Shown one piece after another: positions 26,709 to 35,569 of a DNA stretch of 64,000 nucleotides (position 1 is the first letter of the stretch; the number at the start of each line of letters is the position of its first letter). A program made the position numbers and the translations under genes. The notes under the pieces were generated by a model. The model had not been told where the DNA came from. It was given only the letters and a program-made list of their open reading frames with translations, and did not search any database. The stretch comes from Clostridia bacterium (GTDB lineage: Bacteria; Bacillota; Clostridia; Lutisporales; Lutisporaceae): assembly GCA_035628995.1 (NCBI GenBank), contig DASPIR010000006.1, positions 1-64,000 on the forward strand. Reading direction: 5' to 3'.

Positions 26709-28162
26709 GAAATCACCCTCTTTAAAGACGTTTCCATTCCTTCACTTAGAATTGCGTATACATTTTCTGATACAGCTCCTTTAAAGCCTTCAATAGTATT
26801 TAAATCCACTCCCCAATGACTTTTTAACCCGAGGAACTCTTCGACAAGCTTTTTCACGCTTGTATAAGAACCATCGTACTTAGCCCATAGCTTTTTATAC
26901 AACTCTAAAAATTCAGGGTTATCCTGCAACAAGATATCCTGTTCACCTCTTTTACCTTTAAAAAACACCAACAAGGCAGCAAGTGAGAATATAAGTCCCT
27001 TTGGCAAGCTTCCTTTTTTCTCAATATACTGAAGGACTGAAGGTAAATTTCTTGTTTTGTATTTTGTTGTTGCATTTAAGGCTATGGACAGCAGCTCATG
27101 TCTGATAAAAGGGTTCTTAAAGCGTTCCAGAACATCTTTTGCAAATTGGTCTAACTCATTCTGAGGCAAATTCAAAGTTGGAATAATTTCCTGAAATATA
27201 ATATGCTGTAAAAAGGTCCCCACAATCGGATCTTCCACAGCTTCTTTAACTGTATCAATTCCATATAAATACGCCACAGGTACTAAAGCCGTATGTGCGC
27301 CGTTAAGTATTCTTACTTTTCTTTCTTTATAGGGCGCAAGATCTTCAACAAACAGGATATTTAGATTTGCCCGGTTAACGGGAAATTCTTTGGCTACCTC
27401 GTCTCCCGCCTGAATCACCCATAAATGAAAAACCTCTCCTTTTACAACGAAATAATCGATATAGCCCAGTTCTTTTGTCCTTTGCTCTATTTCATCTTTG
27501 GGATACCCTGGAACAATCCTATCAACCAAGGTATCACAAAAGGTATTAGCTTCATTTAACCAATTCAGAAATTCTGAATCCAAATGGTTTATTGCAGCTA
27601 GTTCATTGAGTACTTTCTTCAGTTCAGCTCCGTTATGATCAATCAACTCGCAGGGCAGTAGGATTAAACCCTTGCTGTAATCACCCCTGAAATGCTTATA
27701 TCTCCTGAAGAGCAGCGCCAATAATTTACCCGGGAACGAGTTCGGACATTGATCCAGAACGGTATCCTTTGAATCTAATACGATACCTGCTTCTGTTGTA
27801 TTGGATATAATGAAACGAAGCTCTTCACTCTCTGCGTATTTCAGATATCCTTCATATTCTGTATAGGGGTTGATAAAATCCCCCAGCACATCAATGACTG
27901 ATTTTTGACTGATCATTTCGCCTTGCTGCATCCCCTGCAGGTATAAGGTATATAAGCCATCTTGCTGTTTAAGGTCGCTTACTTTTACTTTCCCTCTTTC
28001 CAGCGGCCGCACTACCGCAACATTGGTATTTATAAATCCTTGATCATTGGCACATTGTAAAACCCATTCTACAAAAGCTCTTAAGAAATTGCCATCACCA
28101 AATTGCAGTATCTTTATAGGACGTTTCTTTTTTTCTACGATGAATTGATTCAGATTTTCCAT
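26705..28162 (-). CDS. uxaB: Tagaturonate reductase
   Basis: This 485-residue NAD-dependent enzyme of the mannitol dehydrogenase family reduces D-tagaturonate to D-altronate. The N-terminal nucleotide-binding motif reads QFGDGNFLRAFVEW, and the catalytic segment KVRILNGAHTALVPVAYL (Lys, Asn, His of the family) lies near residue 280. A GAGGAGTG site precedes ATG 28162. With UxaA and UxaC it makes a complete galacturonate-to-KDG route; the enzyme for the glucuronate branch (UxuB) is not seen, which points to galacturonate as the main acid. Confidence 0.95.
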   Translation of the reverse strand: MENLNQFIVEKKKRPIKILQFGDGNFLRAFVEWVLQCANDQGFINTNVAVVRPLERGKVKVSDLKQQDGLYTLYLQGMQQGEMISQKSVIDVLGDFINPYTEYEGYLKYAESEELRFIISNTTEAGIVLDSKDTVLDQCPNSFPGKLLALLFRRYKHFRGDYSKGLILLPCELIDHNGAELKKVLNELAAINHLDSEFLNWLNEANTFCDTLVDRIVPGYPKDEIEQRTKELGYIDYFVVKGEVFHLWVIQAGDEVAKEFPVNRANLNILFVEDLAPYKERKVRILNGAHTALVPVAYLYGIDTVKEAVEDPIVGTFLQHIIFQEIIPTLNLPQNELDQFAKDVLERFKNPFIRHELLSIALNATTKYKTRNLPSVLQYIEKKGSLPKGLIFSLAALLVFFKGKRGEQDILLQDNPEFLELYKKLWAKYDGSYTSVKKLVEEFLGLKSHWGVDLNTIEGFKGAVSENVYAILSEGMETSLKRVIS

Positions 28163-28233
28163 TTTTCAAACACTCCTCTATCTCTGTACACGACCGGAAG
28201 CATCCCCCTTAACACCCTTAATGTTCCTGATAT

Positions 28234-29619
28234 CTATCTAATCGGAGCAGGGTCATACTCAGCCAAATATTCGCGAGTATTTGAAAACATCTCATTAAAT
28301 AACGCTTTTGCCTGGTCAACACTAATGTTCTTAACTAATGGATCGTTTAAAAATGCAGCAAAAGCCAGCTTTTTGTCTCTTTCAAGCCCCGCCTTAAGTA
28401 TCATTTTCTGGTTATTCATATGAACGTTCATCATCAAACTGATTTCATCCGGCAGTTTCCCTGCCAGCAATGGGCGAACCTTATTTCTTGTAAACAGCGC
28501 ATTAGTCTCAACAACTACTCCTTTGTCACAAACCAGCTGATTATCGTTAGGCAGGTTTACATTTGTTATTAAATCCTCCAAGCCGAGCAGTGCTTTTATT
28601 TGTCGCACGCCCTCTTCGCCGGACTCTTCAATAGGTATTATTTTCTCTTTACTTACATATTCTTTGCTCAGCTTCATAAGCATTGCTTTATTTTCTATGC
28701 GCCAATCAACCGGAGTAAGGCTGAAACCCCACTCTCGCACTGTTTCTTCATTTCTTATATAATCAGGCACAAACTCCGCAAGGTGTCTATCCCCAGCCGC
28801 AGCAATAATGCCATATTTCCTATATAAATCAAACTTAACTCGATTTTTGGACATAAAGTGAATATCCGTAACCTTATCACAAATACCCTCATTATAATGT
28901 CTTTGTACGAATTTATCGTAAATAGGCATTAAATCATAGGTTTTGTAGCTGGCCTCATCAATCCATGTGAAATGATTGATTCCTAAGACATTAGTCCTTA
29001 TATTGTGTCTATCTGTTTCCTCTATGCCCTCAAATTCCTTTAAAGCCATCAGCAGCAGCCTTTGTGCGCCAAAAACCTCGTGACAGCAGCCAAAAGCCTT
29101 TATCTCCGGAAAAACAGCATACAACGCACCAACACAAATAGACATAGGGTTGGTATAATTTATAACCCATGCATCCTTGGCATATTTCTTAATGGAGTTT
29201 GCAATTTCCTCATACATCGGAATTGTTCTCAAAGCTCTGAATAAGCCGCCAGGTCCTGTTGTGTCGCCTACAGACTGAAATATATTATATTTCTCAGGGG
29301 TGTGAACGTCCGAGTACATTTCCTTAAACGTTCCAGGCAAAATGGAGATAATGACAAAATCGGCCCCTGACAAGCCTTCCTGCAGCGTAGGGACACTTTT
29401 GTAAACCCAGTGACCCTTTGCCCCCTCATACCCCGAAATAGTATTCCCGATAATGGCATTTGTTTTAGCAGATTCTTGATCAATATCGTAAAGTCTAACC
29501 GTACCAGACAGGCTTTCCTCCAAGTATAAATCACTCATCAATTTCCATGCCCAGCCTTGTGAACCACCGCCAATGTAACAAATGTTAATATCGGAGCAGC
29601 TGTTTCCCAAATATTTCAT
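28234..29619 (-). CDS. GH4 glycosidase, alpha-galacturonidase type
   Basis: This 461-residue enzyme is a GH4 family NAD- and metal-dependent glycosidase. NICYIGGGSQGW forms the dinucleotide-binding loop, and VINYTNPMS is the GH4 asparagine motif. The metal-binding motif is CHEV (Cys179, His180), the variant I associate with alpha-galacturonidases such as Bacillus LplD rather than alpha-glucosidases or 6-phosphoglucosidases. GH4 enzymes oxidise C3 transiently, then eliminate the aglycone. ATG 29619 with AGAGGTGC is preferred over 29649, which overlaps the previous gene. The product would enter the uxaCBA route encoded just downstream. Confidence 0.85.
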   Translation of the reverse strand: MKYLGNSCSDINICYIGGGSQGWAWKLMSDLYLEESLSGTVRLYDIDQESAKTNAIIGNTISGYEGAKGHWVYKSVPTLQEGLSGADFVIISILPGTFKEMYSDVHTPEKYNIFQSVGDTTGPGGLFRALRTIPMYEEIANSIKKYAKDAWVINYTNPMSICVGALYAVFPEIKAFGCCHEVFGAQRLLLMALKEFEGIEETDRHNIRTNVLGINHFTWIDEASYKTYDLMPIYDKFVQRHYNEGICDKVTDIHFMSKNRVKFDLYRKYGIIAAAGDRHLAEFVPDYIRNEETVREWGFSLTPVDWRIENKAMLMKLSKEYVSKEKIIPIEESGEEGVRQIKALLGLEDLITNVNLPNDNQLVCDKGVVVETNALFTRNKVRPLLAGKLPDEISLMMNVHMNNQKMILKAGLERDKKLAFAAFLNDPLVKNISVDQAKALFNEMFSNTREYLAEYDPAPIR

Positions 29620-29632
29620 ACAGCACCTCTTA

Positions 29633-30637
29633 TTAAATATTGTAATCAATCTTTGCAGGTTTGCCTGTCAAACTTGATTGATATATTGCATCAACTAATA
29701 TTAATGATTTCAACGCTTCCTCACCGTTTACCAATGGTTCTCTGTTTTCCTTAATTGCATGAACAATTTCCTCAAGTTGAATTTTGTGGGGAAGTTCAGT
29801 TTTTGAGCCTACATATTCCTCACCATTTTTCAGCTTCCATTGCTGAACGGTGTTGTTTTCCAAAATAACAGTACCGTCGCTGCCGCATACATCTATCCTG
29901 GTGTAAAATCCGGGATACGCGCAAACATTAGCCTCCAGAACTCCTATTGCACCATTTTTGAATTTCAATACAGCCATTGCAACGTCCTCCACGTCAATTC
30001 TAACGTGTGCACGAGTTTCTGCGTAGCCGAAAACCTCTTCTACATCACCCATCAAATATTGAAATAAATCCAGCTGATGTATGCTCTGATTAATAAGTGC
30101 ACCACCGCCGTCCAGCTTCTTTGTTCCTCTCCAGGCAACCTCGTCGTAATACTCCTGAGAGCGAAACCATTTTGTATGACAACAACCTGAATTTAGCTGC
30201 CCCAGCTTGTTTTCTTCTATAGCTTTTTTCAGGGCTATAGTATCAGCGTCAAAGCGATGTTGGAAGATACAGCTTAGCTTAACGTTGTTCTTCTTGCATT
30301 CATCTACTAAGAGTCTTGCTTTATTGACATTAATATCAATGGGCTTTTCCACTATAACGTGCTTTTTTGCCTTAGCTGCTTTTATTCCCATATCTGCGTG
30401 CATTCCGCTGGCTGTTAAAATGATTACTGCATCAACATCCTTGTCTGCCAGCAATAAGTCAAAATCGCTATAAGCCTTTGCATTCTCGTAAGCCCCTACA
30501 GCCTCTGCTTTTTCTATGGTCCTATCAAATACGGCGACTAATTTCGCTTCGCCTATTTCCTTCAATGCCGCAATATGTGTCTTAGATATTGAGCCACAGC
30601 CAATAATGGCAAAATTTACAGTTTCCTTCATATTCAT
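29633..30637 (-). CDS. Gfo/Idh/MocA oxidoreductase, second copy
   Basis: This 334-residue protein has the Rossmann motif IIGCGSISKTHIAAL, the EKP motif (VIVEKPIDIN) near residue 95, and GGGALINQSIHQLDLFQYL with the catalytic His near residue 180. It is clearly paralogous to the YcjS-like protein at 20867 but too different to be a recent duplicate. It pairs with the MDR protein directly upstream. A NAD-dependent oxidation or reduction of a sugar or inositol is expected; the substrate is unknown. The start may be ATG 30637 or ATG 30631. Confidence 0.9.
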   Translation of the reverse strand: MNMKETVNFAIIGCGSISKTHIAALKEIGEAKLVAVFDRTIEKAEAVGAYENAKAYSDFDLLLADKDVDAVIILTASGMHADMGIKAAKAKKHVIVEKPIDINVNKARLLVDECKKNNVKLSCIFQHRFDADTIALKKAIEENKLGQLNSGCCHTKWFRSQEYYDEVAWRGTKKLDGGGALINQSIHQLDLFQYLMGDVEEVFGYAETRAHVRIDVEDVAMAVLKFKNGAIGVLEANVCAYPGFYTRIDVCGSDGTVILENNTVQQWKLKNGEEYVGSKTELPHKIQLEEIVHAIKENREPLVNGEEALKSLILVDAIYQSSLTGKPAKIDYNI

Positions 30638-30643
30638 TTTCTC

Positions 30644-31630
30644 CTATCTCCAAGTAATAACGGAGGTAATATAATCATCATTTTTTCCTAATACATTTTT
30701 ATAAATATCGTTAAATTTCTCATAGCTTTCCTTTTGTGATATCAAAGAGGTAACATTTATTCTTTTTTCTTTTAGAAGGTTTAAAAAGCAAGTAGCATTA
30801 TCCCTGAAGGACCAATGTGCCGGATACGATTGCACCATTGGATTGGTGGAAATGTGTGCTCCGATAATTACAAGCCCCTTTTTATGCACATCTCTGTAAA
30901 AGTTGATTTCCGAGTTGCCGCGAGTACTACCCAAAATTATAACCCTGCCAAAATTCTGTGCATACTGCAGCGATAGCTCTATAGGTTTAGGAAACCCTGT
31001 TGACTCAATTACTACCTGGGGCAAATTGCCATTGTTTGTTTTCTTGAATTCCTGCTCCAGGTTTTCCATATTTGCATTAAATACATATGTACAGCCATTG
31101 CTTTTAGCCAATTCAAGCTTGCTCTTTACTACATCTATCCCTATTATCGGCACAGCGCCGTTAGCCTTTGCAAGCTGCATGGCAACTTGTCCTATCAGTC
31201 CCAGACCAAAAACCAAAACTCCTTCGCCCAGCTCTATTCTCGCTTTTCTGATAGCCTGCATGGAAATAACGCCTATTCTTACAAAAGCAGCTTCTTCAAA
31301 GGTTACTTCATCAGGTATATGCACTAAATTGTGCTGCTCTATATTGCCTATAGTCCTATGGGCTAGTATTCCTGCAACTCTATCCCCTGCTTTAAACCCT
31401 GCAACGTCACTGCCTACTTTCGTGACTATGCCTGCAACGCTGTAGCCAAGTGTTCTTGGATAGTTTCTATCGGTGTTTTCCATACTCAATATAAAAGCTC
31501 TTTCGGTACCGGGACTTACTACAGATGCTGTTACTTCCACTTGAACCTGTGTATTGGTTGGCTCCCCTACCTCTTCTTCCAATAAATACAGCTTAGCATC
31601 CTCATTTGATGTTAGTCTTAAGCTCTTCAT
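30644..31630 (-). CDS. Medium-chain dehydrogenase, zinc-poor type
   Basis: This 328-residue MDR protein lacks the structural-zinc cysteine lobe seen in classical alcohol dehydrogenases. The N-terminal SPGTERAF motif and NYPRTLGYSVAG replace the usual zinc-binding region, and the nucleotide site is VFGLGLIGQVA near residue 140. It resembles MDR proteins found beside Gfo/Idh enzymes in sugar-modifying operons. It lies between the ABC transporter and the Gfo/Idh gene with a spacing of a few bases. It probably works with that enzyme on the transported substrate; the reaction is not known. Confidence 0.85.
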   Translation of the reverse strand: MKSLRLTSNEDAKLYLLEEEVGEPTNTQVQVEVTASVVSPGTERAFILSMENTDRNYPRTLGYSVAGIVTKVGSDVAGFKAGDRVAGILAHRTIGNIEQHNLVHIPDEVTFEEAAFVRIGVISMQAIRKARIELGEGVLVFGLGLIGQVAMQLAKANGAVPIIGIDVVKSKLELAKSNGCTYVFNANMENLEQEFKKTNNGNLPQVVIESTGFPKPIELSLQYAQNFGRVIILGSTRGNSEINFYRDVHKKGLVIIGAHISTNPMVQSYPAHWSFRDNATCFLNLLKEKRINVTSLISQKESYEKFNDIYKNVLGKNDDYITSVITWR

Positions 31631-31674
31631 AAAAAATCCTCCATATATGTACTTAGCTTTAAAATTTCTGCTTT

Positions 31675-32520
31675 TTAACCCTTTACTCCGCCCTCTGTTG
31701 CGCCCTTTCGCATAAGCAGCTCACTAGCCGCATACATCAGGACAACTGGTATTGAAGTCACTATAGAAGACGCCATCATTCTGCCCCAGATGTAATCAGC
31801 CCGGTTAAACAACGAATTTAAGCCTATAGACAATGTAAACAGATCTGACGAGCTTAGGAAAATGGATGCAAACAAATAGTCATTCCATGAAACCATAAAG
31901 GCGTACACGAAAACTGAAACGATACCGGATAATGAGAGCGGAATAATTATATGAGTAATAAGCTGCATCCTATTAAGACCGTCAATTCGGCCTGCTTCCT
32001 CTATTTCGGCGGGTATTGTGTCAAAAAAGCTTTTTAACATATAAACAGCCGTCGGAAGCGTCTGCACAATCATTGTAATAATGAGTGCCTCTCTATGGTT
32101 GTATAATCCTATAGATGAAATTATTTTAAACAAAGGCACCACCAAAAGTATACCGGAAAACATATATACTGTATAAAAGCTATTGTTAATGACTGTTCTC
32201 CCCATAAATTTCAGCTTCGATAGGCTATACCCTCCTAATATCCCAAATGATACGGATATAGTGGATACCAAAACAGAAATATACATACTGTTTTTGAAAT
32301 ATGTTAAGAAAGGGAATATTTTCGGATTAAAAATATTCTTATAGTGCTCTAGAGTTATATTTTTAGGCAGAAATGTCGGTGGAAAATGTATAGCCTCATT
32401 TGTTGATTTTATGGAAACCATAAGCATTATAAAGAAAGGAAATAAAATTGCCCCCAAAAATGCTATTAAACCGACATAAAATAGTATTTTTTTCAAAGCC
32501 TTCTTATTCATTGGCGACAT
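31675..32520 (-). CDS. CUT1 sugar ABC transporter permease (MalG-like)
   Basis: This 281-residue membrane protein has six predicted helices and the EAA loop EEAGRIDGLNRMQLITHIIIPLS near residue 190, which docks to the ATPase. The frame extends to 32544, but ATG 32520 has an AGAGGGTG site 7-10 bases upstream and is preferred; it overlaps the end of the partner permease. The C-terminus RKGATEGGVKG is the usual MalG-like end. No ATPase gene is in the operon, so a shared MsmX-type ATPase encoded elsewhere must energise transport. Confidence 0.93.
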   Translation of the reverse strand: MSPMNKKALKKILFYVGLIAFLGAILFPFFIMLMVSIKSTNEAIHFPPTFLPKNITLEHYKNIFNPKIFPFLTYFKNSMYISVLVSTISVSFGILGGYSLSKLKFMGRTVINNSFYTVYMFSGILLVVPLFKIISSIGLYNHREALIITMIVQTLPTAVYMLKSFFDTIPAEIEEAGRIDGLNRMQLITHIIIPLSLSGIVSVFVYAFMVSWNDYLFASIFLSSSDLFTLSIGLNSLFNRADYIWGRMMASSIVTSIPVVLMYAASELLMRKGATEGGVKG

Positions 32521-33376
32521 CTTTGAGCACCCTCTTTCTACCATTAAGTATAATCGTAAATACTATAGCAAATAAAATAATGGAAATAGCGGCTGCCTTG
32601 CCCATGTCTTTTCTTGCAAATGCAACCTGATATAGATAAACGCTTATGGTATTGACTTCCTTTGTCAGAAGGAAAACTTCTGTAAACATATAGAAAACCC
32701 AAATTGTCCTAAGGGTAACTACTGTTGCAAGCACAGGCATTATTTCAGGTATTGTAATAGATTTGAACTTATACCACCTGTTGGCACCGTCAATTTCTGC
32801 TGCTTCGTATAGACTATTATCTATAGTCTGCAGTATTGCATAAAATGCTATAAACGCATAAGGGAAAAATCTCCACACAGAAAATAGTACAACTAATGCC
32901 AACGAGCTGTACTTGTTATCAAACCAAAGAGGGGCAACCTTAAACATATGTAAAATGTCAACAAAGATGTAGTTAATTACACCATATGTGTTGTTAAACA
33001 TATACTTCCAAGAGAATATTAAAGAAATCGCCGGAACGATATAAGGCAAAATAATTAATGCCTTCACTAATTTTTTAAATCGGAATTCCCTGTTTATATA
33101 CATAGCAGCAAACAGCCCTAATGCTGTGCTAAGTGTAACCACTGTAGCAGTAAACAACACTGTCGTAATTAATGATGAATAAAAATTTTTATCTAAAAAT
33201 GTACTTGTATAATTTTTCAAACCTATAAAATCCGATGGAAGTTTTGGATTCAGCGGTATCTTTTGAAAACTGATAATAATGTTGTTGATCATGGGATACC
33301 CGATTAATAGTATAACAAGCAAAATACTAGGTGCTAATAAGAGATATCCGAAATGTGAGTCTTTTAATCTTTTCAC
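32504..33376 (-). CDS. CUT1 sugar ABC transporter permease (MalF-like)
   Basis: This 290-residue membrane protein has six helices and the EAA loop YEAAEIDGANRWYKFKSITIPEI near residue 193, typical of the first CUT1 permease. It overlaps its partner by 17 bases. A hairpin lies between it and the substrate-binding protein gene, which would lower permease mRNA relative to the binding protein. Its substrate is probably an oligosaccharide or glycoside processed by the downstream GH4, GH65 and GH13 enzymes. Confidence 0.93.
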   Translation of the reverse strand: MKRLKDSHFGYLLLAPSILLVILLIGYPMINNIIISFQKIPLNPKLPSDFIGLKNYTSTFLDKNFYSSLITTVLFTATVVTLSTALGLFAAMYINREFRFKKLVKALIILPYIVPAISLIFSWKYMFNNTYGVINYIFVDILHMFKVAPLWFDNKYSSLALVVLFSVWRFFPYAFIAFYAILQTIDNSLYEAAEIDGANRWYKFKSITIPEIMPVLATVVTLRTIWVFYMFTEVFLLTKEVNTISVYLYQVAFARKDMGKAAAISIILFAIVFTIILNGRKRVLKDVANE

Positions 33377-33438
33377 AGGCCATACTCCTAATTATTATAT
33401 TTGAAGTGGTTAGGCAAAAATAGGTTTATAGCAGAGCC

Positions 33439-33470
33439 CCCCCTACATACTATATCTAATATGTAGGGGG
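33439..33470 (-). promoter_or_regulatory. Intercistronic hairpin after the binding protein
   Basis: Two perfect 10-base arms, CCCCCTACAT and ATGTAGGGGG, with a 12-base loop lie between the substrate-binding protein stop and the first permease start. No T-run follows on the minus strand. Such hairpins usually stabilise the upstream message, giving an excess of binding protein over permease. Confidence 0.7.
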
Positions 33471-33497
33471 AAAGCTGCATGCTGTAATTAACTTCTC

Positions 33498-34826
33498 TTA
33501 CTTCAATAAAGCTTCTATTTCAGCTTGTATGTCATTTGCAACCTTTGTTGGATCTTCACCCTTAACTGTTACCCTGTTTACAGCATCAGATATAAGCCCT
33601 GTGCTTGTAATATCACCCATTACCAAGAAGTTTTTGCCGTCTACAGAACCGAACGCCTGTAAACTATTGAAAGCACCCGAAATATCGTCTGCGATTCCAG
33701 CAAAAGACTGAATAACTGGGTTATTCAAATATTCAGCTGAGCCTGCTACAGATTTTAAAACTGGTTGTTGTCCACCTGGGGACATGTGCAGCCACTTAAT
33801 ATTTACTTCATCTGTTAGCATATAACTTAAAAACTTAACAGCTGCGTCTCTTTCTTCCTTTGGCATGTCAGCCTTTATAGTTGCCAAGCCGATGTGTCCA
33901 TATGCTGCACCTACTTTATTTTTAGGAACGGCAAAACCAATATCACCCATGGTGCCCGCTTCGTTAAGTGAAGGAATCATGTATGTAGAGTAAATTGCCA
34001 TAGGTGCTGCACCATTCATGAATGCGTCCTTTACAACCGGTACGTCGTTTGAGCCTGGCATTGTATACTTATATAATGACTTGTAGTATGTCAGAGCTTC
34101 AATCATTTCCGGTGAGTTAAACACAGCTTTGCCATTTGCATCCAGAACGTTTGCATTGTTAGAAAGTGCAAACTGTGAAAAACCTTGCTGTGAAAAACCA
34201 TCGTTGGCAGTAGGTATTGCTATGCCATATTTTCTGTTTCCCGGGTCTGAAAAAGCCTTTGCAGCTGCCATTATGTTTTCCCAAGTATCTGGAGCAGCTA
34301 AGCCCTTTTTCTCGAATGCGGCCTTGTTATACCATATTCCTTGTACCCAACCACCAACAGGCACACCTGTAAAGCTTGCGCCGTCTTCAGTTTTGATAAC
34401 GTTTAGAATTCCATCAAAGAAAGCCTTCTCACCTTTTGATTCAATAACCTCTTTTACTGCTGAAAAATCAATGAATTTGTTCTTCGCATTTAACTTTGCT
34501 TGGTCTTGGCTCATTTCCATAATGGCCGGAAGCTGTCCGCTGCCACCTAATGCAGTAATCTTTGTTTCATAGCTGTCCTCGTCTGTAGGCATCTGTTCAA
34601 CTTTTATGCCCGGATTCTTAGCTTCAAAATCCTTTATTATGCCAGTAATTATTTCTTGTCTTTCCTGCTCAATCATAGTGTGCATAAACTGGATTTTCAC
34701 TTCTTTAGCCGGCGCAGCCGCTTCTGCTGGTGCTGCTGGTGCAGCAGCTTCAGGTGCCTTTGGTGTACAACCGACAACGCTTACCGCTAAAATCATCGCT
34801 GTCGCAAGTGCTAATAACTTTTTCAT
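33498..34826 (-). CDS. CUT1 ABC transporter substrate-binding lipoprotein
   Basis: This 442-residue protein has a lipoprotein signal (MKKLLALATAMILAVSVVGC, Cys20 lipidated), an Ala/Pro-rich linker, then the extracellular solute-binding fold of family 1 (KIQFMHTMIEQERQEIITGIIKDFEAKNPGIKVE, later GWVQGIWYNKAAFEKKGL). It is the first gene of the 18-kb operon and would define its substrate. Binding of alpha-galacturonide or gluco/gulo-side oligomers is inferred only from the enzymes behind it. An AAAGGGGG site precedes ATG 34826. Confidence 0.93.
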   Translation of the reverse strand: MKKLLALATAMILAVSVVGCTPKAPEAAAPAAPAEAAAPAKEVKIQFMHTMIEQERQEIITGIIKDFEAKNPGIKVEQMPTDEDSYETKITALGGSGQLPAIMEMSQDQAKLNAKNKFIDFSAVKEVIESKGEKAFFDGILNVIKTEDGASFTGVPVGGWVQGIWYNKAAFEKKGLAAPDTWENIMAAAKAFSDPGNRKYGIAIPTANDGFSQQGFSQFALSNNANVLDANGKAVFNSPEMIEALTYYKSLYKYTMPGSNDVPVVKDAFMNGAAPMAIYSTYMIPSLNEAGTMGDIGFAVPKNKVGAAYGHIGLATIKADMPKEERDAAVKFLSYMLTDEVNIKWLHMSPGGQQPVLKSVAGSAEYLNNPVIQSFAGIADDISGAFNSLQAFGSVDGKNFLVMGDITSTGLISDAVNRVTVKGEDPTKVANDIQAEIEALLK

Positions 34827-34905
34827 TCTGAAATCCCCCTTTTAATAAATAATGGTTAATGCTTATTCAATGCAGATCCATGTGAATATATATGACAATA
34901 AATCT

Positions 34906-34923
34906 ATTGTTCATGTAAACAAT
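34906..34923. promoter_or_regulatory. Palindrome upstream of the binding protein gene
   Basis: ATTGTT and AACAAT arms around a 6-base centre lie about 80 bases before the ATG of the substrate-binding protein. It differs from the TGAAACCG sites further upstream. It could be an operator or a weak hairpin in the leader. Confidence 0.35.
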
Positions 34924-35190
34924 TTCCTTATTATCATACACTAAGTTATGAACCTGTTAAAGCCTTTGTATAACATTGTAGCTTTTGAAATACAGTATAT
35001 TCACTTTACTATTTACCGGTCTAGGAATTCCAATAAGGGTCAATATATCAGACTAAGTTCAACCGCATGTTCCTTAGTATTAGAACAAAAGGACCTTAGA
35101 CTTTTTCTAACTATGATTAAATTTGTAAGTATCGTGTAATTTTATATAGAAATGTGGTTTGATTCTCTTGCTTATCCATGCATTTCGCAG

Positions 35191-35203
35191 TGAAACCGTT
35201 TTA
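35191..35203. promoter_or_regulatory. LacI-type operator half-match 1
   Basis: TGAAACCGTTTTA, the same 13 bases as in the second site at 35302. It lies in the 740-base region between the divergent operon and lacI-type gene. It resembles CcpA/LacI-family sites. Confidence 0.5.
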
Positions 35204-35289
35204 TTCTTTCTTGTTAGCATGTACGAAAACATGATATGCCTTAAGAAATTGTCATAAATAAGAAAATTTAGACTTTTTCATTTGTGTCT

Positions 35290-35315
35290 ATTGTACCACT
35301 ATGAAACCGTTTTAG
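35290..35315 (-). promoter_or_regulatory. Probable operon promoter with LacI-type operator
   Basis: On the minus strand a -10-like TACAAT (35290-35295) has the operator TGAAACCGTTTTA (35302-35314) directly upstream, placed between -35 and -10. The -35 (TTTACT, 18-base spacing) is weak, as expected for a catabolic promoter. If used, the leader before the substrate-binding protein would be about 450 bases. The remaining gap shows no gene. Confidence 0.45.
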
Positions 35316-35432
35316 TAAAATGTTCAAATATCATATTTTAATTATAAATTTCAAATATTGGAATGTTATCTCTTATTTCCTCCATTTTACGCCCATTCCC
35401 ATAATCACCATTTATATTTTTTTTATATTATA

Positions 35433-35446
35433 TGAAACCGGTTCCA
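35433..35446. promoter_or_regulatory. LacI-type operator, best match
   Basis: TGAAACCGGTTCCA is a near-palindrome with the central CG of LacI-family sites and matches the catabolite-responsive element consensus at all but one position. It lies just upstream of the regulator promoter. Together with the copies at 35191 and 35302 it makes three sites in 250 bases. Confidence 0.6.
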
Positions 35447-35453
35447 CATAATA

Positions 35454-35482
35454 TTGACGTTTACCGATATCAGAATTATAAT
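35454..35482 (+). promoter_or_regulatory. Promoter of the LacI-type regulator
   Basis: TTGACG (35454-35459) and TATAAT (35477-35482) are separated by exactly 17 bases, a near-consensus housekeeping promoter. It reads toward the gene at 35570 and lies 8 bases from the 35433 operator, allowing autoregulation. Confidence 0.8.
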
Positions 35483-35569
35483 TGTATAATAGTAATAAAT
35501 GTTGTAATGCGTTTTCGAGATAAAACTTGGAAAATGTAAGATGGCAGATAATGTTTGGAGATGATAAAA

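Noticed and set aside
34948..35139. Sixty-three-codon plus-strand frame in the divergent regulatory region
   Set aside because: No ribosome site, odd composition, and it overlaps the leader and operator region of the glycoside operon.
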